DNA of 19,438 bases from Merdimonas faecigallinarum (lineage in GTDB: Bacteria; Bacillota; Clostridia; Lachnospirales; Lachnospiraceae). The position numbers and the translations under genes are program-made. Position 1 is the stretch's first letter; every line of letters begins with the position of its first letter. This document shows, piece after piece, positions 4,609-13,697 of this stretch. The notes under the pieces are model-generated. The model searched no databases and was not told the DNA's origin. It worked only from the letters and a program-made list of their open reading frames with translations. Location of the stretch: positions 1 through 19,438 of the forward strand of contig DWXJ01000099.1 of the NCBI GenBank assembly GCA_019119285.1, in the 5' to 3' direction.

Positions 4609-5895
4609 ATGAAAAAGAAAGTGACCGCTGTATTTCTTGTATTGACGCTCCTTCTCAGTATGGCCGCTGTCGCCGGATGTGGCAGCGATTCCTCTGCTGA
4701 CGGGAAGACCGAGATCGAGATCATACAGTACAAAATGGAAGCGACCGACTACTTTGACGCACTGGAAAAAGAATTCAATGAGACCCACGATGATATTCAT
4801 CTGACCATTGATTCTCCCAATGATGCGTCCACCATCATGAAAACCCGGTTCATCCGCGAAGATTATCCGGATATCATCGGTATCGGCGGCGACATCAACT
4901 ACTCTTACTATGTAGATGCCGAGATCCTTGCCGATCTGTCCGACTGGGACGGCATGAGCAATATCAAAGAAGCCTATCTTGATATCGCAGAGGCTCTGGA
5001 ATTTGTACCTACCGACGGTACATACATTGCTCCCTACATGGCGAACGCCGCCGGCATTCTCTATAATAAGGATATGTTTGAGGAACACGGCTGGGAGATC
5101 CCCACAAACTGGGACGAACTGATCTCTCTGTGCGAAGAGATCCAGTCCGAAGGGATCCTTCCCTTCTATTTTGGCTTCCGTGATACCTGGACCTGTCTGG
5201 CTCCCTGGAATGCGATTGTCGTAGACCTGGCTCCTGCTGATATCTGTAAACAGGTCAACAGAGGCGAAGCCACCTTTACGGATGCATACCGCGAAGCCGC
5301 AGAAAAATATCTCCAGCTGATGGATTACGGTCCAGACGATCCGCTGGCCTATGGTTACAATGACGCATGTACCTCTTTTGCCAACGGAGAATCTGCCATG
5401 TACCCCATCGGAAGTTATGCGGTTCCTCAGATCCAGTCCGTAAATCCGGACATGAACATTGATTCCTTCGTCATGCCCGCAAGCGACAGCTCTGACGGAA
5501 ATACTCTGAACTCCGGTATTGACCTTGGATTCTCAGTTACTGCTGCCTGCGAAAACAAAGAGGCTGCTTACGAGGTTCTGGACTTCCTGTATGAGGATAA
5601 CAACATTCAGGCATACATTGACGACCAGAACGCCATCTCCTGCAAGGAAGGAGACTATCAGCTGGGTTCCATGCTGGACGGCATGAGCGAGTACATCGAA
5701 TCCGGCAACATGACCGACTACCAGGATCACTACTATCCGTCTGAGATGGCTGTTGACGCGATCCTGCAGACTTATGTGGTAAATGGCGACATCGAACAGT
5801 TCCTGTCCAGATTCGATACAGACTGGCAGCGTTACAACCGCGACATCATCCGTACTGTACAGGAATATGAAGAAGAAAACGGCAGTGCCGAGTAG
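4609..5895 (+). CDS. sugar ABC transporter substrate-binding lipoprotein (raffinose/oligosaccharide type)
   Basis: The 428-residue extracellular binding protein has a lipoprotein signal peptide with lipobox VAGC (Cys24). The mature part reads as a family 1 solute-binding protein (MalE/MsmE group): an opening strand IEIIQYKMEATDYFDALEKEFN, hinge segments such as GTYIAPYMANAAGILYNKDMFEEHG and IPTNWDELISLCEEI, and a late region GFSVTAACENKEAAYEVLDFLYE. Length is normal for the family. AGGAGAGG precedes ATG 4609. It is the first gene of the operon, followed at 18 bp by two permeases and then an alpha-galactosidase, so the ligand is probably raffinose, stachyose, melibiose or related alpha-galactosides. 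The ligand is an inference from context. Confidence 0.92.
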   Translation: MKKKVTAVFLVLTLLLSMAAVAGCGSDSSADGKTEIEIIQYKMEATDYFDALEKEFNETHDDIHLTIDSPNDASTIMKTRFIREDYPDIIGIGGDINYSYYVDAEILADLSDWDGMSNIKEAYLDIAEALEFVPTDGTYIAPYMANAAGILYNKDMFEEHGWEIPTNWDELISLCEEIQSEGILPFYFGFRDTWTCLAPWNAIVVDLAPADICKQVNRGEATFTDAYREAAEKYLQLMDYGPDDPLAYGYNDACTSFANGESAMYPIGSYAVPQIQSVNPDMNIDSFVMPASDSSDGNTLNSGIDLGFSVTAACENKEAAYEVLDFLYEDNNIQAYIDDQNAISCKEGDYQLGSMLDGMSEYIESGNMTDYQDHYYPSEMAVDAILQTYVVNGDIEQFLSRFDTDWQRYNRDIIRTVQEYEEENGSAE

Positions 5896-5913
5896 GAAAG
5901 GAGTGGGGATAGA

Positions 5914-6780
5914 ATGAAAAATGATAAAAAACGGACGTATCTGTTGATCACAATACCGATCCTGGCATTGTTCGTATGTTTTAACACCATCCCTCTGATC
6001 CATGGTGTGATCTACAGTTTCACAAACTTCAGAGGTTTTGGTTCCTACGACTGGGTAGGCCTCCGTAACTATATTGACCTGTTTGGTGATTCCCGCGTTG
6101 GCGGTTCTTACCTGTTTACCTTTAAGCTGGCCATCTGCGCCACAGTTCTGACCAACGTGATCAGCCTGATCCTGGCCCTTGGCCTGAACGGCAAGATCCG
6201 TGCAAAAAGCTTTTTCCGCGCGGCATATTTCCTGCCGAATGTTCTGGGCGCGCTGGTTGTAGGTTACATTTTCCAGTATCTGTTTACCTACATCATCCCG
6301 GCGCTGGGCGAGATGATCGGAAGCCCGACCTTAAGCCAGAGTATGCTTTCCAATGAAAACCTGGCATGGTTCGCCATCGTGATCGTCTGCTGCTGGCAGG
6401 CAGTTGCCATGAACACGATCATCTATATCTCAGGCCTTCAGACCGTACCGGAAGATGTGTACGAAGCAGGCGACCTGGACGGCGCCACCGGATGGAAGCG
6501 CTTCCGCCACCTGACCTTCCCTCTGATCATCCCGTTCTTTACCATCAACATGGTTCTGTGTGTCAAGAACTTCCTGATGGTATTCGACCAGATCATGGCC
6601 ATGACAAAAGGCGGTCCTGCACAGAGTACCGAATCCATCTCCTACCTGATCTACAACAATGGTATGTCAGGCGGACAGTTCGGATTCCAGAGCGCTAACG
6701 CCGTCATCTTCTTCATCGTGATCGTCGTACTTTCCGGCGCACAGATGACCATATCCAGCAGGAAGGAGGAGCAGTTATAA
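5914..6780 (+). CDS. sugar ABC transporter permease, MalF type
   Basis: The 288-residue membrane protein has about six hydrophobic segments, beginning with YLLITIPILALFVCF. The cytoplasmic EAA loop that docks the ATPase is at about 180-205 (EDVYEAGDLDGATGWKRF then LTFPLIIP), in the position normal for this family. It pairs with the next permease to form the transmembrane pore for sugars delivered by the upstream binding protein. GGAGTGGGG lies just ahead of ATG 5914. Its stop overlaps the next start (TAATG at 6778-6782), which indicates translational coupling and a fixed 1:1 ratio of the two subunits. Confidence 0.95.
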   Translation: MKNDKKRTYLLITIPILALFVCFNTIPLIHGVIYSFTNFRGFGSYDWVGLRNYIDLFGDSRVGGSYLFTFKLAICATVLTNVISLILALGLNGKIRAKSFFRAAYFLPNVLGALVVGYIFQYLFTYIIPALGEMIGSPTLSQSMLSNENLAWFAIVIVCCWQAVAMNTIIYISGLQTVPEDVYEAGDLDGATGWKRFRHLTFPLIIPFFTINMVLCVKNFLMVFDQIMAMTKGGPAQSTESISYLIYNNGMSGGQFGFQSANAVIFFIVIVVLSGAQMTISSRKEEQL

Positions 6781-7625
6781 TGAAAAAAGCAAGAATTGGA
6801 AATCAGACCAACTGGACTGTTGTGATCTTATTGATCCTGGGATTAAGCACTGTAGTTTTTCCATTATACATGGCTGTTGTAATTGCGTTTAAGCAGCCGT
6901 CCGAAATGACAAACAGCATTTCCGGTATCCTCTCACTTCCGGCAAGCTTCAGTTTAAGCAATTTCTCACAGGCCATGGAAGTGACAGATTTCTGGCGCTC
7001 CCTGACTAACAGTATCCTGATCACTGTAGTAACCGTAGTTCTCTCCGTACTGATCCATTCCCTGATGGGATATGCCATCGGAAGAAACCGGGCGCACAGT
7101 AAATTTTACAAATTCGTATACTTATTTATCGTAAGCGGCATGTTTGTTCCGTTCGCGATCCTGATGATGCCTCTGGCAAAACAGACCGCTGAGATGGGAC
7201 TTGCAAATTGGGCTGGCGTAATCATCCTTTATGTGGTATTCTATATGCCGATGAATGTATTGCTGTATTCCGGATACCTGGTAAATATTCCGATCGCGCT
7301 GGAAGAAGCTGCCGAGGTTGACGGAGCCACCACATGGAGCACCTACTGGAAGATCATCTTCCCGATCATGAAGCCCATGCATGCGACAGTCGCGATCATC
7401 ACTGCACTGGCCGTATGGAACGACGTAATGACGCCTCTGATCATTATGGCCGGTACCGGACAGAACACACTGCCTCTGGCACAGCTGAATTTCCAGACAC
7501 AGTTCGGTACTAACTACAACCTGGCATTTGCCTCTTATCTGCTGGCGCTGATCCCGATCCTGATCTTCTACGTGATCTGCCAGAAACAGATTCTGAACGG
7601 TGTTGTAAACGGTGCAGTCAAATAA
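6780..7625 (+). CDS. sugar ABC transporter permease, MalG type
   Basis: The 281-residue protein has about six membrane segments and the EAA loop at about 175-200 (EEAAEVDGATTWSTYW then IIFPIMKP). The C-terminal hydrophobic segment LIPILIFYVICQKQILNGVVNGAVK is characteristic of MalG-type subunits. It starts one base inside the stop of the MalF-type gene. GGAGGAG near the end of that gene provides the ribosome binding site. No ATP-binding subunit follows; in raffinose-type systems of Bacillota a shared ATPase such as MsmX usually energises several importers, and that is the expected partner here. Confidence 0.95.
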   Translation: MKKARIGNQTNWTVVILLILGLSTVVFPLYMAVVIAFKQPSEMTNSISGILSLPASFSLSNFSQAMEVTDFWRSLTNSILITVVTVVLSVLIHSLMGYAIGRNRAHSKFYKFVYLFIVSGMFVPFAILMMPLAKQTAEMGLANWAGVIILYVVFYMPMNVLLYSGYLVNIPIALEEAAEVDGATTWSTYWKIIFPIMKPMHATVAIITALAVWNDVMTPLIIMAGTGQNTLPLAQLNFQTQFGTNYNLAFASYLLALIPILIFYVICQKQILNGVVNGAVK

Positions 7626-7656
7626 CCAGAATCAACATTGAAACGAGGGCAAACTT

Positions 7657-9852
7657 ATGGCAATCTTACTTGACACTAAAAACCGTGTATTCACATTACA
7701 GACAAACCATAGTATGTACCAGATGAAAGCAGACAGGTATGGAGTATTACTCCATACCTTGTTTGGCGAAAAGGGATCCGTTTTTGATTACTCCTATCTG
7801 ATCACCTACGCGGACCGCGGGTTCTCCGGCAACCCTTATGATGTGGACGACGAGCGCACCTATTCTCTGGACGCTCTGCCGCAGGAGTATCCCACCTACG
7901 GAAGCGGCGATTACCGGGGAAGCGCACTGAAAGTACGCTATCCGGACGGCACCACTTCCTGCGAGCTGCGCTATGTGGGTTATGAGGTCCTGGAGGGAAA
8001 ATACAGCATCCCCGGACTGCCGGCCATCTACCAGATGGAAGAAAACAAGGCCGACACCCTGGTAATCACTCTGGAGGACACCCGGAAAACCTTTTATGTG
8101 CATTTATACTATGGAGTCATGGAAGACCTGGATATCATTACCCGGTCTGTCCGCATTGAAAACCACAGTGACAAACCTGTTTTTCTGGAAAATGTGCAAA
8201 GTACCTGTGTCGATTATCTGCACGGAGAATTTGATCTGCACACTTTTTACGGGCGCCACATCAAAGAGCGCAATTACCAGCGCGCTCCAATCCATCACGG
8301 AGTACAATCTGTCGGGAGCACACGCGGAATGTCCAGCCATCAGTACAATCCTTTCCTGATCCTTTCCGATAAAAGAACCACGGAGACCTTTGGAAACTGT
8401 TATGGCTTCTCTTTCCTGTACAGCGGAGATTTCCTGGGAAGCGCCGAATTTGATACCTATAACCAGACCCGGCTGCTTCTTGGCATCAACCCCGGCAATT
8501 TCAACTACCGCCTGGAACCGGGAGAAACCTTCTGTTCTCCGGAAGTAGCCATGGCCTACTCCGGAGAGGGACTGGAACATCTCTCCCACATTTTCCACAG
8601 AGCCTTCCGCAACAACCTGTGCAGAGGGAAATTTAAAAAGGCCCGCAGACCGGTACTCTTAAACAGCTGGGAAGGTGTATACTTTGATTTTAACGGAGAA
8701 AAGCTGGTGCAGATGGCAAGGGACGCCGCTTCCATGGGTATTGAACTCTTTGTCATGGACGACGGCTGGTTCGGCAAGCGGGATAAAGATGTTTCCGGCC
8801 TGGGAGACTGGGTCGTAAATGAGAAAAAGCTTGGCTGTACGCTGGGAGAACTTTCCGACCAGATCCATGCACTCGGCATGGAGTTTGGCATCTGGTTTGA
8901 ACCGGAAGGCATCAGTGAAGACAGTGACCTTTACCGGGCGCATCCCGACTGGGCGCTGCAGATTCCCGGAAAAGCTCCCACCCGGTCCCGGTATCAGTTA
9001 GTTCTGGATTTCTCCAGACAGGATGTGCGCGACTATATCTTCGGCCAGATGTGCCAGGTTCTGGACTCTGCAAGAATCGAATACCTGAAATGGGATTTTA
9101 ACCGCAGTATTACCGATATTTACAGTGCTCTTCTGCCTGCAGATCAACAGGGAGAAGTCACACACCGGTATATTCTCGGCCTTTATGATATGCTGGACAA
9201 ACTGGGCAGACGTTATCCGGACATGCTGATCGAAGGCTGCTGCGGAGGAGGCGGACGCTTTGACGCCGGCATGCTGTACTATTCGCCCCAGATCTGGGCA
9301 AGCGACAACACCGACGCCATCGAACGGCTGTCGATCCAGTACGGATCTTCCTTCTGCTATCCGATTTCCGCTGTGGGCTCCCATGTATCTCAATGCCCCA
9401 ACGAGCAGACCGGTCGCTACGCTCCTATCAATACCCGGGCAACGGTAGCCATGTCCGGCACCTTTGGATATGAACTGGATGTCAACCATATGACGCCTGT
9501 AGAAAAAGAAGTGGTAAAGGCTCAGATCTTTGAATTCAAAAAATACTATGACCTGATCCAGTATGGCAACTATTACCGCCTGACAGATCCTCTGAAAACC
9601 AAGGACTATCACTGCTGGCAGTTTGCCGCTGAGGACAGGAGCGAAGCGCTTCTTTGTATCGTAGCTTTACAGATCCGTCCCAACGGCCCCGGATGTTGGA
9701 CCAGGCTTCGCGGACTGGATCCGGATGGTATCTATGAGATTGACGGCAAGGAATATCCCGGTGATGTATTGATGCGCGCCGGCATTCCGCTTCCAAAGGC
9801 AACGGAAGAATACGAAAGCTTCCGCATTTACATCAGAAAAAAACAGGCATAA
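7657..9852 (+). CDS. alpha-galactosidase, glycoside hydrolase family 36
   Basis: This 731-residue enzyme hydrolyses terminal alpha-1,6-galactose from melibiose and raffinose-family sugars with retention of configuration. The nucleophile motif LKWDFNR places Asp480, and the acid/base motif SDNTDAIER places Asp550. The 70-residue spacing equals that of the tetrameric Geobacillus AgaA (Asp478/Asp548). The sequence has the three expected parts: N-terminal beta-sandwich (about 1-330), catalytic barrel (about 330-650, with FVMDDGWFG and GIWFEPE) and a short C-terminal beta domain. Length is typical of bacterial group I GH36. There is no signal peptide, so it is intracellular and acts on imported sugar. 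It lies 31 bp after the permease in the same operon, with CGAGGG as a modest ribosome binding site. Confidence 0.96.
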   Translation: MAILLDTKNRVFTLQTNHSMYQMKADRYGVLLHTLFGEKGSVFDYSYLITYADRGFSGNPYDVDDERTYSLDALPQEYPTYGSGDYRGSALKVRYPDGTTSCELRYVGYEVLEGKYSIPGLPAIYQMEENKADTLVITLEDTRKTFYVHLYYGVMEDLDIITRSVRIENHSDKPVFLENVQSTCVDYLHGEFDLHTFYGRHIKERNYQRAPIHHGVQSVGSTRGMSSHQYNPFLILSDKRTTETFGNCYGFSFLYSGDFLGSAEFDTYNQTRLLLGINPGNFNYRLEPGETFCSPEVAMAYSGEGLEHLSHIFHRAFRNNLCRGKFKKARRPVLLNSWEGVYFDFNGEKLVQMARDAASMGIELFVMDDGWFGKRDKDVSGLGDWVVNEKKLGCTLGELSDQIHALGMEFGIWFEPEGISEDSDLYRAHPDWALQIPGKAPTRSRYQLVLDFSRQDVRDYIFGQMCQVLDSARIEYLKWDFNRSITDIYSALLPADQQGEVTHRYILGLYDMLDKLGRRYPDMLIEGCCGGGGRFDAGMLYYSPQIWASDNTDAIERLSIQYGSSFCYPISAVGSHVSQCPNEQTGRYAPINTRATVAMSGTFGYELDVNHMTPVEKEVVKAQIFEFKKYYDLIQYGNYYRLTDPLKTKDYHCWQFAAEDRSEALLCIVALQIRPNGPGCWTRLRGLDPDGIYEIDGKEYPGDVLMRAGIPLPKATEEYESFRIYIRKKQA

Positions 9853-9876
9853 AAAAATATATATGCAATATATATG
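9850..9876. repeat. short AT tandem repeat after the alpha-galactosidase gene
   Basis: The stop codon region is followed by an A-run and then two tandem copies of ATATATATGC separated by one base. It is low-complexity spacer DNA ahead of the terminator, with no evident function. Confidence 0.4.
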
Positions 9877-9880
9877 CGAA

Positions 9881-9912
9881 AAGGGCGCTCCCCTGCCATG
9901 GGGAACGCCCTT
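9881..9912. terminator. bidirectional intrinsic terminator between converging operons
   Basis: AAGGGCG (9881-9887) pairs with CGCCCTT (9906-9912), and CCCC (9890-9893) pairs with GGGG (9900-9903) around a 6-nt loop. A T-rich tail (TTCTTT) follows on the + strand, and a short T-run (CCCTTTT) is present on the minus strand. It ends the alpha-galactosidase operon from the left and the hydrogenase operon from the right. Confidence 0.8.
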
Positions 9913-9936
9913 CTTTCCTACTCTGATTTCTCACTG

Positions 9937-11694
9937 TTATTTATATCCGATACCGGTCTTTGCCATAGCTTCCAGATGATCGGTATGCAGCAGCATATGC
10001 GCTTTATGGGAATTGGGTTCTCCAAAATATTCCGCATATAACTGATTGATATCCGGATTCTCATGAGAGAACCGAAGATCTGCATTTTCATCCAGGCAGT
10101 ACAGCTTTTTGCCCCGGTCAAAGGCCCACTCTTCGCCGTCGTGGATTGGCTGTCCGCCGCCGCCTACGCAGCCGCCGGGACAGGCCATCACTTCTACGAA
10201 ATCATAGTGCACTTCTCCGCGCTCGATCATATCCAGCAGTCTCCTGGTATTTCCCAGTCCGCTGACTACAGCAATCCGTACAGTGATATCATCAATAGCA
10301 AGTTCTGCTTCCATAACCCCGTGGTTTTCCTGGAATCCAGGGCTTCTGACCATCTTAAAGGCATCTGCCGGAGGATTTTCCTTTTTCAGGATATAGTAAG
10401 CTGTACGAAGCGCTGCTTCCATTACGCCTCCGGTCGCTCCAAAGATCACGCCTGCGCCGGTGCCTTCCTGCATCGGTTGGTCACTTTCGATATCTTCCAG
10501 TGTCTCCGGACTGATATGAGCGGAACGGATCATTTTCGCCAGTTCTCTGGTCGTCAGTACCGCGTCAATATCATGGCCCGCGTATTCTTCATAAAACATC
10601 TCCATCTCACGCTCGCCCTTCTTTGCCACGCAGGGCATGATGGACAGCGTATAGATCTTCTCCGGCGCAACTCCCAGCTTATCTGCAAAGTAGGTCTTCA
10701 TCACCGCTCCAAACATCTGCTGCGGCGATTTTGCCGTAGACAGCTGCTTTACCAGATGCGGATACTGAGACTTGATAAACCGAAGCCAGCCCGGACAGCA
10801 GGAAGTAAACATGGGACGCTCTTTAAACTCGCCTGCAACAAAACGCTGCACGAATTCATTGGCCTCTTCCATGATCGTCAGGTCCGCAGAGAAGGTGGTA
10901 TCAAATACATAGTCAGCTCCCATCTTCTTTAAGGCATCCAGGATCTTTCCTACCGGAGCCTCATCCGGAGTCAGTCCCAGTTCTTCTGCCCATGCGGTAC
11001 GCACCGCAGGAGCCACCTGGGCTACTACGATCTTTTCCGGATCCTCGATTGCTTCCCATACCTGCTCTGTATCGTCCCGCTCTCTCAACGCGCCTACCGG
11101 ACAGTGGGTAATACATTGTCCGCAAAGTACGCAGTTTGCTTCTTCAATAGTCTTATGTCCTGCCACATTTACATTGGTTCTGGAACCGGTGCCCTCCACA
11201 TCCCATACGCACATGCTCTGCACCTTTTCACAGATCTGGATACAGCGCATGCACTGGATACATTTGGAAGAATCCCGGATCAGCGGGAAGTCTTTATTCC
11301 AGGGAACCTTTTTAGGCTCTGTCCTGAACGGGATATCAATGATATTCAGGTCATTGGCGATTTTCTGCAGGCTGCAGTTTCCGCTTCTGGCACAGGTCAC
11401 GCACTGATTATCATGCTGTGACAGGATCAGCTCCACATTGGTCTTTCTGTCACGGCGCACTTTCGGGCTGTTAGTATAGACCACCATACCTTCTTCCGCT
11501 ACATTATTACAGGACGTAACCAGTCTGTCTTTTCCTTCTACTTCTACCACACATACACGACAGGCTGCGATCTCATTGATCCCTTTCAGATAACAAAGAT
11601 TAGGGATCGGAATGCCATTTTGTTTGGCAGCCTCCATAATGGTGGTGTTTTCTTCTACAGATATTTGTTTTCCATCTATTGTAAGATTTACCAT
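9937..11694 (-). CDS. hydA: [FeFe]-hydrogenase catalytic subunit, HydA/CpI-like with HndD architecture
   Basis: The 585-residue enzyme interconverts H2 with protons and electrons. Its ligands follow clostridial CpI almost number for number: [2Fe-2S] Cys34/45/48/62; His94-Cys98-Cys101-Cys107 [4Fe-4S]; two ferredoxin-type clusters (Cys145/148/151/155 and 188/191/194/198). The H-cluster motifs are TSCCPGW (Cys299 proton relay, Cys300), MPCVAKKGE (Cys355, Lys358) and MACPGGC (Cys505, Cys509), and a small-subunit-like C-terminal tail follows. Everything needed for activity is present. The start overlaps the upstream reductase gene by 7 bp, and AAAGGAGG for this ATG lies inside that gene's FKGG codons, so the two are coupled and likely form a complex. 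HydE/F/G maturases are not in the window. Confidence 0.97.
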   Translation of the reverse strand: MVNLTIDGKQISVEENTTIMEAAKQNGIPIPNLCYLKGINEIAACRVCVVEVEGKDRLVTSCNNVAEEGMVVYTNSPKVRRDRKTNVELILSQHDNQCVTCARSGNCSLQKIANDLNIIDIPFRTEPKKVPWNKDFPLIRDSSKCIQCMRCIQICEKVQSMCVWDVEGTGSRTNVNVAGHKTIEEANCVLCGQCITHCPVGALRERDDTEQVWEAIEDPEKIVVAQVAPAVRTAWAEELGLTPDEAPVGKILDALKKMGADYVFDTTFSADLTIMEEANEFVQRFVAGEFKERPMFTSCCPGWLRFIKSQYPHLVKQLSTAKSPQQMFGAVMKTYFADKLGVAPEKIYTLSIMPCVAKKGEREMEMFYEEYAGHDIDAVLTTRELAKMIRSAHISPETLEDIESDQPMQEGTGAGVIFGATGGVMEAALRTAYYILKKENPPADAFKMVRSPGFQENHGVMEAELAIDDITVRIAVVSGLGNTRRLLDMIERGEVHYDFVEVMACPGGCVGGGGQPIHDGEEWAFDRGKKLYCLDENADLRFSHENPDINQLYAEYFGEPNSHKAHMLLHTDHLEAMAKTGIGYK

Positions 11695-13520
11695 AATGTT
11701 TCTCTGCCTCCTTTAAATATTCCGAATCCGAAGTGATCACAGCGCAGACATCTGGATGCCTCCTGCCTTGCTTCTTTTTCTGTCATGCAGTTTTCCACGC
11801 CGTCGAAATCACAGACTCTTTCACAGGCTTCGCGCTCAGTAAGGTTCACTCTTCCGCAAGGTGTGCGATCATGAAGACTTGCCTCCGGGATCTCCACATC
11901 ACAGGAAATCTGGTGATGATATCCCAGGTATTCATCAATATTTGCCGCCACAACCTTGGCTGCCGCGATCGCCTTGATCACGGATGCCGGTCCGCTGGCA
12001 CAGTCGCCGCCTGCAAATACACCCGGCATGTTCTCAAAGGTGCCTGAGCTCTGGGTTACGATCTTGCCGCGGGATACCGGGATACCAGCCTCTTCAAAGT
12101 GCTTGGTCTCAATATTCTGTCCGATCGCCACGATCAGTACGTCGCATGGTATGTAAATATCCTTTTCTCCGGTAGGCCGGATGCTCGCACGTCCGTCCTT
12201 GATGGCGCTGACCATCTGCGGAGTCACATAAATACCTCTGATATGATGGTTTTCGTCTACATCCAGGGATGCCGGCGCTTTCAGAGTCTGCAGTTCAATA
12301 CCTTCTGCCACCGCTCCTTCAATCTCTGCCGGAAGCGCTGTCATATCCGCCACTCTTCTGCGGTATACGATGCTGACCTTCTCAGCCCCCAGTCTCTTAG
12401 CCGTACGGACCGCATCCATGGAAACGTTTCCGCCTCCGATAACTGCCACATGTTTACCGGAAAGATCCATGATCTGTTTCTTTCCTACGTTGCGCAGGAA
12501 CTGTACCGCGGAAAGGATGCCGTCCGCATCTTCCCCTTCCAGCCCCAGCTTTTTATCCGTGCTGGCTCCGATGGTGATCAGTACCGCGTCATACTGATCT
12601 CTCAGTTCCTGGATTGAAATATCCTGTCCGATCTTTAAGCCGTATTTTACTTCCACGCCGGTCTTCAGGATCGCGTTGATATCATCATCCAGCCGGTCCT
12701 TGGGAAGCCGGTAATTCGGGATACCGTATCTCAACATTCCGCCCAGCTCCGGAAGCATCTCATACACGGTCGTCTGATGTCCCATCAGCTGCAGATAATA
12801 AGCCGCGCTAAGTCCTCCCGGTCCTCCGCCGAGAACCGCGATCTTCTTACCTGTAGACGGCGCACATGCCGGAGGATCCACCTCGCCTGCATAATCTGCA
12901 GCCATCCGCTTTAAGCCGCGGATATTTACGGAATCGTCCACCATATTCCGGCGGCATCTTGCTTCGCAGGGATGCTCGCAGATAAAGCCGCAGGTTGTGG
13001 GGAACGGATTGTCCTTGCGGATCAGGCGGATCGCGTCTGCATATCTTCCGGCGCCCACCAAAGCCACATATCCCGGAATATCCACATGTGCCGGACATAA
13101 GGATACGCAGGGTACCGGCTGGCTGTATGCACAGGTACACCGGCCGTTCTGGATATGCTCCACATAATCATCTCTGTAGCCGATCAGACCCTTATAAACC
13201 ATCCTTGCAGCTTCATAGCCAATGGCACAGTCTGCGGACTCCATAATAGACTTGGCTGTCTGCTCCATCACATCCAGCGTCTCCATCGTAGCATTTCCGT
13301 CCAGAACATCCTTGATAAACTGGTTGAGCTGGCCAAGACCAATCCTGCAGGGTACACATTTTCCGCAGGTCTGGGCATGGCAGAGCTCCAGGAACGCACG
13401 GGCCATGTCCACGGGACATAATCCCGGAGGGCTGGATTCGATTCTTCGTTCCAGATCCTTATAGAGACCTTCCATCACGACTTCCGCTCTTTTCGGCAAA
13501 TCGATTTCCAATCTGCTCAT
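11688..13520 (-). CDS. fusion of NuoF C-terminal Fe-S domain with GltD/NfnB-like NAD(P) oxidoreductase
   Basis: This 610-residue protein has two joined modules. Residues about 1-120 match the C-terminal [4Fe-4S] domain of NuoF/HydB: CGKCVPCRIG (Cys52, 55, 58) and the distant fourth ligand in SADCAIG (Cys98). The NuoF FMN/NADH Rossmann part is absent. From about 125 it is a glutamate synthase small-subunit/NfnB-type enzyme: Fe-S cysteines (CVSLCP at 138-142; CGFICEHPCEARC at 177-189), the FAD motif GGGPGG (231-236), and the second nucleotide motif GGGNVSMD (362-369) followed by YRRR (386-389), which often marks NADPH binding. It ends with RCLRC. Its gene is first in the hydA operon, so it probably passes electrons between NAD(P)H and HydA. 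AAGGAG precedes ATG 13520. Confidence 0.9.
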   Translation of the reverse strand: MSRLEIDLPKRAEVVMEGLYKDLERRIESSPPGLCPVDMARAFLELCHAQTCGKCVPCRIGLGQLNQFIKDVLDGNATMETLDVMEQTAKSIMESADCAIGYEAARMVYKGLIGYRDDYVEHIQNGRCTCAYSQPVPCVSLCPAHVDIPGYVALVGAGRYADAIRLIRKDNPFPTTCGFICEHPCEARCRRNMVDDSVNIRGLKRMAADYAGEVDPPACAPSTGKKIAVLGGGPGGLSAAYYLQLMGHQTTVYEMLPELGGMLRYGIPNYRLPKDRLDDDINAILKTGVEVKYGLKIGQDISIQELRDQYDAVLITIGASTDKKLGLEGEDADGILSAVQFLRNVGKKQIMDLSGKHVAVIGGGNVSMDAVRTAKRLGAEKVSIVYRRRVADMTALPAEIEGAVAEGIELQTLKAPASLDVDENHHIRGIYVTPQMVSAIKDGRASIRPTGEKDIYIPCDVLIVAIGQNIETKHFEEAGIPVSRGKIVTQSSGTFENMPGVFAGGDCASGPASVIKAIAAAKVVAANIDEYLGYHHQISCDVEIPEASLHDRTPCGRVNLTEREACERVCDFDGVENCMTEKEARQEASRCLRCDHFGFGIFKGGRETLW

Positions 13521-13579
13521 ACATCTTCACTCCTTTTCACTCTCTTATGACAAATCATTGACAAACCTCTCTAACCAAC

Positions 13580-13613
13580 ACAGGACGCAGGCCTTAAAAA
13601 GCCTACGCCCTGT
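13580..13613 (-). promoter_or_regulatory. stable hairpin in the hydrogenase-operon leader
   Basis: In minus-strand RNA, 13601-13613 pairs with 13580-13592 as 13 continuous pairs including two G-U pairs. On the + strand those two positions are A-C mismatches, so the structure is selected in the minus-strand transcript. No U-run follows. It lies about 60 nt before the reductase start, within the leader of the hydrogenase operon and also 3' of deoB. It may be a deoB 3' end, a leader regulator or a stabiliser. Confidence 0.55.
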
Positions 13614-13667
13614 ATTAATCACACAATTCATTAAAAATACTCGGTCTGTTTTCATTGTTCTTAGGAA

Positions 13668-13697
13668 ATTATAACAGATACCTGTAGGAATCGTCAA
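13668..13697 (-). promoter_or_regulatory. hydrogenase-operon promoter embedded in the 3' end of deoB
   Basis: On the minus strand TTGACG (13697-13692), an 18-bp spacer and TATAAT (13673-13668) match consensus at 11 of 12 bases. The -10 overlaps the deoB stop codon. The predicted start is near 13661, leaving a ~140-nt leader before the reductase ATG at 13520. This leader has a conspicuous hairpin and a doubled TTTGTCA near its end. Confidence 0.6.

Noticed and set aside
10063..10932. 289-codon + strand frame opposite the hydrogenase
   Set aside because: It is antisense to hydA, whose ligand motifs are all intact. The composition is Cys/His-rich shadow sequence with no start signal.
13545..13575. 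Doubled TTTGTCA as a Rex operator for the hydrogenase operon
   Set aside because: It is a direct repeat and does not match the inverted TTGTGA-N6-TCACAA type of Rex site closely enough to call.
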